Assembly: GCA_910588975.1 (NCBI GenBank)
Contig: CAJUSE010000006.1
Coordinates: forward strand, 26,840 to 90,839
DNA length: 64,000 nucleotides
Direction: 5' to 3'
Source of the DNA: an uncultured Oscillospiraceae bacterium
GTDB lineage: Bacteria; Bacillota; Clostridia; Oscillospirales; Oscillospiraceae
Positions 59,168-64,000 of the stretch are shown in pieces. The first letter of the stretch is position 1. Each line of letters opens with the position of its first letter. Made by a program: the position numbers and the translations under genes. The notes below the pieces were generated by a model. That model saw nothing but the letters and a program-made list of their open reading frames with translations. It was not told where the DNA came from and made no database searches.

Positions 59168-59637
59168 ATGGCTCCCTCCTCTTCACTCAATTCCAATCGC
59201 AGCAGCTGCAGGGCCCGGCGCTCCTGGCTGGCCGCCGTCCCCTGGGGGATGGAGAGGACCTTGGCCGTCTCGGCCAGGGTCAGGCCGGTGAGATGGCGCA
59301 GGGTCACCACCTGGCGCAGGGGGGCGGGCAGCTTGCCCAGGGCCTCCATGAGGGGCAGGGCGTCAAAGTCCTCCCGGGCCATCTCGGGAAAGGTCTCCAC
59401 CGTGGTCTCCCGCTTGCGGCGGCGCAGCTCGTCATTGCACACGTTCATCAAAATACGGCCCATCCAGCTGGGGAAGGCCCCCTCCCGGCGCAGCCTGGGG
59501 CAGGAGAGCAGGCCCTTGTACACCGCCTCGTCCACGGCGTCGATGGCGGCGCTCTCGCTGCCCAGGTAGGCCAGGGCGGTGCGGTAGAGCCGGGGCTTCA
59601 CCTCTTCCACCTTGCGGCAATAGTCCTGTTCCGTCAT
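59164..59637 (-). CDS. ECF-family RNA polymerase sigma factor
   Basis: The 157-residue protein has the two domains of group 4 sigma factors: region 2 (about 10-70, with MGRILMNVCNDELRRRKRE) and region 4 (about 100-150, LPAPLRQVVTLRHLTGLTLAETAKVLSIPQGT, a helix-turn-helix for the -35 element). It is coupled to the DUF4179 gene. Its promoter targets cannot be read off; no clear ECF-type site is seen upstream of its own gene. Confidence 0.93.
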   Translation of the reverse strand: MTEQDYCRKVEEVKPRLYRTALAYLGSESAAIDAVDEAVYKGLLSCPRLRREGAFPSWMGRILMNVCNDELRRRKRETTVETFPEMAREDFDALPLMEALGKLPAPLRQVVTLRHLTGLTLAETAKVLSIPQGTAASQERRALQLLRLELSEEEGAI

Positions 59638-59789
59638 CTTCTCTCCCCTCCTTTCACTTATAAGACGGGTTCACCGGCCCATTTTATCACGAATGTCAAA
59701 TTTTTTTGAAATGGGGCGGACAGGTTGCCTTGGGCAGGCAACCATGGTATCATATTTTGAGCGGAACACCACGAAAAGGAGGCAGCGTC

Positions 59790-60392
59790 ATGCTAAAGGA
59801 ACTTGCCGCCCGGGCCCGGGAGGAGGGCGAGACCCTCAAGGGTCTGGCCTTTTCGGGGGAGACCTTTACCGGGCTGGATCTGGAGGAGCTGGAATTTGAG
59901 GATGTGACCTTTGCCCGCTGCCGCTTTGTGGCCTGCTCCTTTGCCGGGGCCTCCTTCTACCGGACGGCGTGGGAGAGCTGCGACTTCTCCAACTGCTCCC
60001 TGACCGGCAGCTACTGGAAGGGGTGCACCCTTTCGGACAGCAAGGGGGAGGGCTGCGATTTGCGGGAGAGCATGTGGAAGCAGTCGACCCTGCGCCGCTG
60101 CCGGATGGGGATGGTCAACGCCGACCAGTCGGGCTGGGAGGGCTGCCGCTGGGAGGAGTGCGACTGGCGGGGCAGCTTCTTCACCCAGTGCAAGCTGAAA
60201 AAGCTCACCGCTGGGGAGACCAACCTGGCCGGGGTGTCCTTTTTTCGCACCCCTCTGGCAGGGCTGGACTTCTCCGACTGCCACATCGAGGGGCTCACCA
60301 TCGGCCAGAGCAAAAGCGAGCTTCAGGGGCTTACCATCGCTCCCCACCAGGCCCAGGAGCTGGTGAAGCTGCTGGGCATCCGGGTGAAGTGA
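59790..60392 (+). CDS. Pentapeptide repeat protein, Qnr-like layout
   Basis: The 200-residue protein is built of A(D/N)LxF-type pentapeptides (for example CDFSNCSLTGSYW and LAGLDFSDCHIEGL) that fold as a right-handed quadrilateral beta helix. It ends in a short helix, APHQAQELVKLLGIRV, like the C-terminal dimerisation helix of Qnr proteins, which protect gyrase from quinolones. Length is near Qnr (about 215). Actual gyrase binding is not shown; many such proteins have other or unknown roles. ATG behind AAAAGGAGGCAGCGTC. Confidence 0.8.
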   Translation: MLKELAARAREEGETLKGLAFSGETFTGLDLEELEFEDVTFARCRFVACSFAGASFYRTAWESCDFSNCSLTGSYWKGCTLSDSKGEGCDLRESMWKQSTLRRCRMGMVNADQSGWEGCRWEECDWRGSFFTQCKLKKLTAGETNLAGVSFFRTPLAGLDFSDCHIEGLTIGQSKSELQGLTIAPHQAQELVKLLGIRVK

Positions 60393-60428
60393 GGCGCCCC
60401 CGGCGGGATATTTTACGGAATATAGCAG

Positions 60429-60463
60429 AAAGGGGCGGGCCGTGATGGCCCGCCCCTTGTTTA
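60429..60463. terminator. Terminator between convergent pentapeptide and XRE genes
   Basis: AAGGGGCGGGCC pairs with GGCCCGCCCCTT around five bases. Confidence 0.8.
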
Positions 60464-60473
60464 TGGTTATAGC

Positions 60474-61820
60474 TTATTTCTCCCATGGATAGCCCTCGCC
60501 GCTATCCATGTTGGCAGAGGTCAGGTCGTATTCATGGATGGTGGTCACGCCGTTCATGGTGGAGGACCGGCCCACCTCCACCACACCCTCGTCCAGGCAC
60601 TGCTCGTACTGCCGGCCGGCGCTGTCGGTAACCTGGGCGGAGAGGTAAAACCTCTCCCCCACCTTCAGATTTTGAAGGGGCAGCTGGATGTCGCAGGGCA
60701 CGTCCACATGGCCGCCGGCGGCAAGTTCCTTCTGGGCTACTGCCTGGCTCCAAAGCACCTCCTCCCCACGCCACAGGTGAATCGTGACAGCAGTGGGGAG
60801 GATCTCGGTCTTGTCGGCGGGGTGGTAGCCCGGCTCCACATGGACGTCCAGGCTGTGGAGGGTCAGGGTGGGGACCTCCTGCTTGACGGGGATGTCGGCA
60901 AAGAACAGGCCGCCCCCCACATAGAACTGGGGCATGGTCCACAGGGCCAGGTCGGTCTCCCGGCCCAGGACCTGGTTCTGGCTCTCCCCGCCCGAGCGGA
61001 AGGTCACAGACAGGGAGATGCCGTCGGCCAGGGGGCAGGTGAGGGTGGCCTCGTAGCGGTGGCCCTCCCCCTCGGTGGCCTGGACGGTGACTGGGTCGAA
61101 GGTGACGGCCTCCCGGTCAGAATGGGTCAGCTGGGCGGCCTGCTGCTCTCCGGCGGCGTCTATCACCGTGTAACGGTAACCCCCGGCCTCCCCGGTGGGG
61201 GAGGCGGTGAACTGGGCGGTCATGCCCTCCTGATGGGTCCGGGGAATGGCCCAGAGGCGGAAGGTCACCGTGCCGGCGGCGAGGTCGGCGGCGGCTACCT
61301 CGTAGCCCATGTCGGCGGTGACCTTGTTCTGCTCGTCCAGGATGTCCTTCACCTGGCCGGCGATGCTGCTGATCTGGCGGGAGACGTTGCTGTCGATGTT
61401 ATTCATGTTGTACTGGACGTTTTGCAGGCGGTTTTCCAGGCTGCTCATGCGGCTGGAGAAGCCAACGCCCCAGAAAACCAGGGCCAGAGCGGCCAGGGCG
61501 GCCACCGCCCGGGGCCAGCGCTTCTTTCGGGGCGGTTCGGGGGCGGGGGGCGTCAGCTTTTCGGCGATGGCGGACAAGGCGGCCAGCTCCCGCTGGGTGA
61601 GCTCCCGGTCGGGGGCCTGGCCCTCCTCCACCCCCAGCAGAGCGCCTACCGAGATGTGGAACAGTTTGGACATGGCGATGAGCTTGTCAAGCTCGGGAAT
61701 GGCCCCGTCGCTCTCCCACTTGGAGATGGACTGGCGGGTGACCCCAAGGGTCTCCCCCAGGGCCTCCTGGCTCAGGCCGGCGTTTTTTCGGCACTCCTGG
61801 ATGCGTTCTCCCAAGGTCAT
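60474..61820 (-). CDS. Membrane-bound XRE-family regulator (copy 1)
   Basis: The 448-residue protein has an N-terminal Cro/C1 helix-turn-helix (about 1-65, LSQEALGETLGVTRQSISKW), a Pro-rich linker, a single membrane helix (about 103-122), a coiled-coil stem (about 126-165, SSLENRLQNVQYNMNNIDSN) and an extracytoplasmic beta-rich domain of about 270 residues. It is a one-component transmembrane regulator in which an outside domain could signal to DNA directly. The gene 122 bp upstream encodes a paralogue. ATG behind AAAGGAGGGATGCCCC. Confidence 0.88.
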   Translation of the reverse strand: MTLGERIQECRKNAGLSQEALGETLGVTRQSISKWESDGAIPELDKLIAMSKLFHISVGALLGVEEGQAPDRELTQRELAALSAIAEKLTPPAPEPPRKKRWPRAVAALAALALVFWGVGFSSRMSSLENRLQNVQYNMNNIDSNVSRQISSIAGQVKDILDEQNKVTADMGYEVAAADLAAGTVTFRLWAIPRTHQEGMTAQFTASPTGEAGGYRYTVIDAAGEQQAAQLTHSDREAVTFDPVTVQATEGEGHRYEATLTCPLADGISLSVTFRSGGESQNQVLGRETDLALWTMPQFYVGGGLFFADIPVKQEVPTLTLHSLDVHVEPGYHPADKTEILPTAVTIHLWRGEEVLWSQAVAQKELAAGGHVDVPCDIQLPLQNLKVGERFYLSAQVTDSAGRQYEQCLDEGVVEVGRSSTMNGVTTIHEYDLTSANMDSGEGYPWEK

Positions 61821-61885
61821 GGGGCATCCCTCCTTTCGCCCTTACCGTAGCACGCAGGGGTGCAAACGGGCCACCAACCGGTGGC

Positions 61886-63273
61886 TTCTTTTTGTCAACT
61901 GGCAGTTGCTATCCTGATTTTACAAGGGTTTGGGGGGTGTTGTCAACCGGAATATATTAGTTCCGACCATGGTTTTCCGTGCTCCTCCGACCAAGAGCTC
62001 AACTTGTATTCCGAGACATACTTTTCTCCATTTGACCTGATGATGACAGATCCCTCTTGGGCCACCAGAGTCTCCAGCTTCCGCTCCCACTCCCGGCCCA
62101 AGCTATCTGTATACCGGGTCGAGAAGCAGAACAGCTCTCCCTCCCGCAGATCCTTCAGCTCCAGCTCCAGCCTTGGCCCACCATGATTGGTCCCCGCCTG
62201 GGATATATCGGCCTTTTCTGTCCAGATCAGCTCATCGCCCCGATGGAGATAAAACGTGATGTCTGTGGCCTTTATTTCTTCTCCCATAGGGCTTTGCCCA
62301 GACTCCACCTGAAAGGAAAGCATCGTTGATAATCTGGGCACCCCCTCCACCCTGTAGACGTTGTAAACCTGGTGCCTGCCTGCAAAGAATACCTCCGGCT
62401 GGCTCCGAAACAGCAGCCTGCTCTCCCGGGCGATGATCTGGTTCCGGCTCTCCTCCCCGGCACGGAAGGTGACCGACAGAACGATATCGTCCACAAGAGG
62501 ACAGGTGACAAGGGCCTCAAACCTGTGACCGGTCCCCTCGCTGCCTACCACCGTCACCCCTTCAAACGCTTCTCCATCCACAGTAAAGCTGGCAGTCATC
62601 CCCTCCTGATAGGTCTTGGGCACAGCCCAAAGCCGAAAGGTGATCGTTCCGGCGAGCAGATCACTTTCTTCGCACTGGTAGCCCACATCGGCGGTGATGC
62701 TATCCTGGGCCTGTAACACCTCCTCCACCCGCTGGGCGATGCCGTTGATCTGGCGGGAGACATCGCTGTTGATGTCGTTCACGTCATACTGGACGTTTTG
62801 CAGGCGGTTTTCCAGGCTGCTCATCCGGCTGGAGAAGCCAACGCCCCAGAGGATGAGGGCAATAGCGGCCAGGGCGGCCACCGCCCGGGGCCAGCGTTTC
62901 TTTGGGGGCTGCTCGGGGGCGGGGGGTGTCAGCTTTTCGGCGATGGCGGACAGGGCAGTTAGCTCCCGGTCGGTGAGCTCCTGGAGGGCCTCCCCCTCCT
63001 CTACCCCCAACAGGGCCCCCACGGGGATGTGAAAGAGCTTGCTCAGGGCCACCAGCTTGTCAAGCTCGGGAACGGTGGTGTCGCTCTCCCACTTGGAGAT
63101 GGACTGGCGGGTCACCCCCATGGCCTCCCCCAGGGCCTCCTGGCTCAGGCCGGCCTTCTTTCGACATTCCTGGATGCGCTCTCCCAGTGTCATGGGGCAT
63201 CCCTCCTTTCCCTCTTAGGGTAGCATAGGGCGGTCTCGAGGGCCACCACCCGGGGCGTTCTTTTTGTCAACTG
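61886..63273. repeat. Conserved upstream blocks of the two XRE paralogues
   Basis: The 16-nt sequence TTCTTTTTGTCAACTG occurs at 61886-61901 and 63258-63273 at about equal distance from the two start codons. The ribosome binding site region (GGGGCATCCCTCCTTTC) is also identical. This shows the duplication included control DNA. On the minus strand the block contains TTGACA. Confidence 0.65.
61943..63193 (-). CDS. Membrane-bound XRE-family regulator (copy 2)
   Basis: The 416-residue paralogue of the next gene downstream shares the DNA-binding domain almost residue for residue (LSQEALGEAMGVTRQSISKW), the linker, the membrane helix (about 100-120) and the coiled-coil stem (SSLENRLQNVQYDVNDINSD). 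The outer domain is clearly diverged and about 30 residues shorter. The pattern is conserved output with diverged input, as expected for two sensors of related signals acting on the same or similar operators. Confidence 0.88.
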   Translation of the reverse strand: MTLGERIQECRKKAGLSQEALGEAMGVTRQSISKWESDTTVPELDKLVALSKLFHIPVGALLGVEEGEALQELTDRELTALSAIAEKLTPPAPEQPPKKRWPRAVAALAAIALILWGVGFSSRMSSLENRLQNVQYDVNDINSDVSRQINGIAQRVEEVLQAQDSITADVGYQCEESDLLAGTITFRLWAVPKTYQEGMTASFTVDGEAFEGVTVVGSEGTGHRFEALVTCPLVDDIVLSVTFRAGEESRNQIIARESRLLFRSQPEVFFAGRHQVYNVYRVEGVPRLSTMLSFQVESGQSPMGEEIKATDITFYLHRGDELIWTEKADISQAGTNHGGPRLELELKDLREGELFCFSTRYTDSLGREWERKLETLVAQEGSVIIRSNGEKYVSEYKLSSWSEEHGKPWSELIYSG

Positions 63274-63300
63274 TGGGGCGCAGGGCTTGGGGGGCAAGGG

Positions 63301-63327
63301 AAAGGGCGGGGCACAGCCCCGCCCTTC
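63301..63327 (-). terminator. Terminator of the AAA ATPase gene
   Basis: AAGGGCGGGGC pairs with GCCCCGCCCTT around three bases; read on the minus strand it ends in CTTTCCC. Confidence 0.7.
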
Positions 63328-63332
63328 GTGCG

Positions 63333-64000
63333 TTATTCGGCGGGGGCGGAGCCGGGCTCGCCGGCGGTTTCGGGGGCTTCGGCGGTCTCCCCCTCCCCGG
63401 TGGGCTCGTTCTCCTCGTCGCCGGCGGCCTGCTTCAAATCGGCCACCGTCAGGGCCATGAGGATGTCCTTGTCCACCTGGTCCAGTGCGGCCACCCGGTC
63501 GGCCTGGCAGGCCACGGTACGCTCGAAGAAGTTCCGGGCGTCCCGGGCGTTGCCGAAGTTCTCATCCCGGTTTTCGTACATCTCCTGAAGGAAACTCTTG
63601 GCGTAGTCCTGGGCCGGCTGGTCCAGGGTGTAGCCGTTTTTCCCGCAGGTGGACAGGAAAATCTGGAAGAGCTCCTCCCCGGTATAGTCCTCAAAGTAGA
63701 AATACTTGTTGAACCGGCTCTCCAGGCCCGGGTTGGAGTGGATGAAATCCCCCATCAGGTCGGTGTAGCCGGCCACAATGACGATGAGGTCGTCCCGGTG
63801 GTCCTCCATATTTTTCAGGATGACCTCCACCGCCTCCTGGCCGAAGTCGTTCTGGCCGGTGTGGCTGGTGAGGGCATAGGCCTCGTCGATGAAAAGCACG
63901 CCCCCCAGAGCCTTGTCGATGACCTCCTGGGTCTTGAGGGCGGTTTGGCCCACGAAGCCGGCCACCAGGCCGGAGCGGTCCACCTCCACCAGCTGGCCCT
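63333..64000 (-). CDS. AAA family ATPase, SpoVK/CbbX-like (5' part outside the window)
   Basis: The visible 222 residues are the C-terminal part of a CbbX/CfxQ-type AAA ATPase. The frame runs off the right edge, so start and Walker A are not in the window. Visible are QLVEVDRSGLVAGFVGQTA (pore-loop region), Walker B VLFIDEAYAL, the VIVAGY sensor block, NPGLESRFNKYFYFEDYTGE with the arginine finger, and the late GNARDARNFFERTVACQADR. An Asp/Glu/Pro/Ala-rich tail of about 30 residues follows. Relatives include sporulation protein SpoVK and Rubisco activase CbbX; its partner is unknown. Confidence 0.9.
   Translation of the reverse strand, partial: GQLVEVDRSGLVAGFVGQTALKTQEVIDKALGGVLFIDEAYALTSHTGQNDFGQEAVEVILKNMEDHRDDLIVIVAGYTDLMGDFIHSNPGLESRFNKYFYFEDYTGEELFQIFLSTCGKNGYTLDQPAQDYAKSFLQEMYENRDENFGNARDARNFFERTVACQADRVAALDQVDKDILMALTVADLKQAAGDEENEPTGEGETAEAPETAGEPGSAPAE

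Noticed and set aside
59638..59700. ECF-type autoregulatory promoter (GAAC and CGTC motifs) before the sigma gene.
   Set aside because: GAACC and CGTC are adjacent rather than about 16 bp apart, so they cannot form a -35/-10 pair.
61886..61901. TTGACA in the conserved upstream block as a -35 box of the XRE genes.
   Set aside because: No -10 hexamer occurs at 16-19 bp in either copy, so the block is reported only as a conserved repeat.
1..64000. tRNA, rRNA, CRISPR arrays or complete insertion sequences.
   Set aside because: Reading both strands I saw no T-loop-like GTTCGANTC cloverleaf context, no regular repeat-spacer array and no transposase frame.

Overview
The window looks like a chromosomal segment of a GC-rich, Gram-positive, probably spore-forming anaerobe of the Clostridia, most like the Oscillospiraceae (Flavonifractor / Pseudoflavonifractor / Lawsonibacter type gut bacteria). 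The evidence is low-GC-Gram-positive gene content (a dcw cluster running mraZ to ftsZ, long-form hibernation factor, YjdF, a SpoVK-like AAA ATPase, a membrane pyrophosphatase), strong GGAGG ribosome binding sites, high-GC coding sequence, and MurE carrying the DNPR motif of meso-diaminopimelate peptidoglycan. This is inferred from gene content and style, not from a database match.

Layout. 1-4.85 kb (minus): a YqhQ/DUF1385 membrane protein, then a lipoprotein-response regulator-histidine kinase operon. 5.0-5.96 kb (plus): a lower-GC scar with what looks like a prophage MuF-type toxin tail, a small partner gene and the N-terminal piece of a capsid-like protein. 6.0-11.0 kb (plus): a DUF3842 protein and P-loop kinase pair, an unknown membrane-anchored protein, an alpha/beta hydrolase, a GNAT acetyltransferase and a cation/proton antiporter. 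11.07-13.9 kb (minus): a zinc/cadmium efflux unit (SmtB-type repressor, free-standing metal-binding domain, P1B ATPase) with a clear palindromic operator. 14.1-16.3 kb (minus): uridine phosphorylase and an MFS carrier. 16.6-20.2 kb (plus): ion-pumping pyrophosphatase and an NSS transporter. 20.3-22.2 kb (minus): ApbE flavin transferase, NusG-II protein and a Gx-family membrane protein, a flavin/extracellular-redox style triad. 22.6-23.7 kb (plus): a secreted cell-wall amidase.

23.7-37.1 kb (minus) is the division and cell-wall cluster, in transcription order mraZ, rsmH, ftsL, a PASTA class B PBP, murE, mraY, ftsW, murG, murA, ftsQ, ftsZ. It starts from a strong promoter overlapped by MraZ-box-like repeats; ftsZ has a second promoter. 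murF, murD, murC, murB and ftsA are not in it. Upstream lies rsmD-coaD-coiled-coil protein (37.4-39.1 kb).

39.1-44.1 kb (minus) holds a hypothetical membrane-anchored protein, two paralogous transglutaminase-fold lipoproteins (one lacking its catalytic cysteine) and uvrC. 44.3-45.4 kb (plus) holds a small membrane protein and yjdF behind a likely yjdF riboswitch. 45.5-49.6 kb has tdk, mutY, a single-domain sugar-nucleotidyltransferase and gapA. 49.8-56 kb (plus) has an ATPase-domain signalling protein, a cation diffusion facilitator, and a two-component system next to an HtrA-like protease whose upstream region carries two phased TTAA arrays. 56.4-64 kb has hpf, a DUF3267 zincin-like protein, an ECF sigma / DUF4179 pair, a Qnr-like pentapeptide protein, two tandem membrane-bound XRE regulators and the end of a SpoVK/CbbX-like AAA ATPase that runs off the window.

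Most of the window is ordinary housekeeping. The most interesting parts are the phage-toxin scar, small insertions that duplicated gene 3' ends, the HtrA upstream arrays, the pseudo-transglutaminase pair, the yjdF leader, a 160-bp long-hairpin element, and a dispersed GTAGGGGCGG palindrome family. No tRNA, rRNA, CRISPR array or intact insertion sequence was seen.
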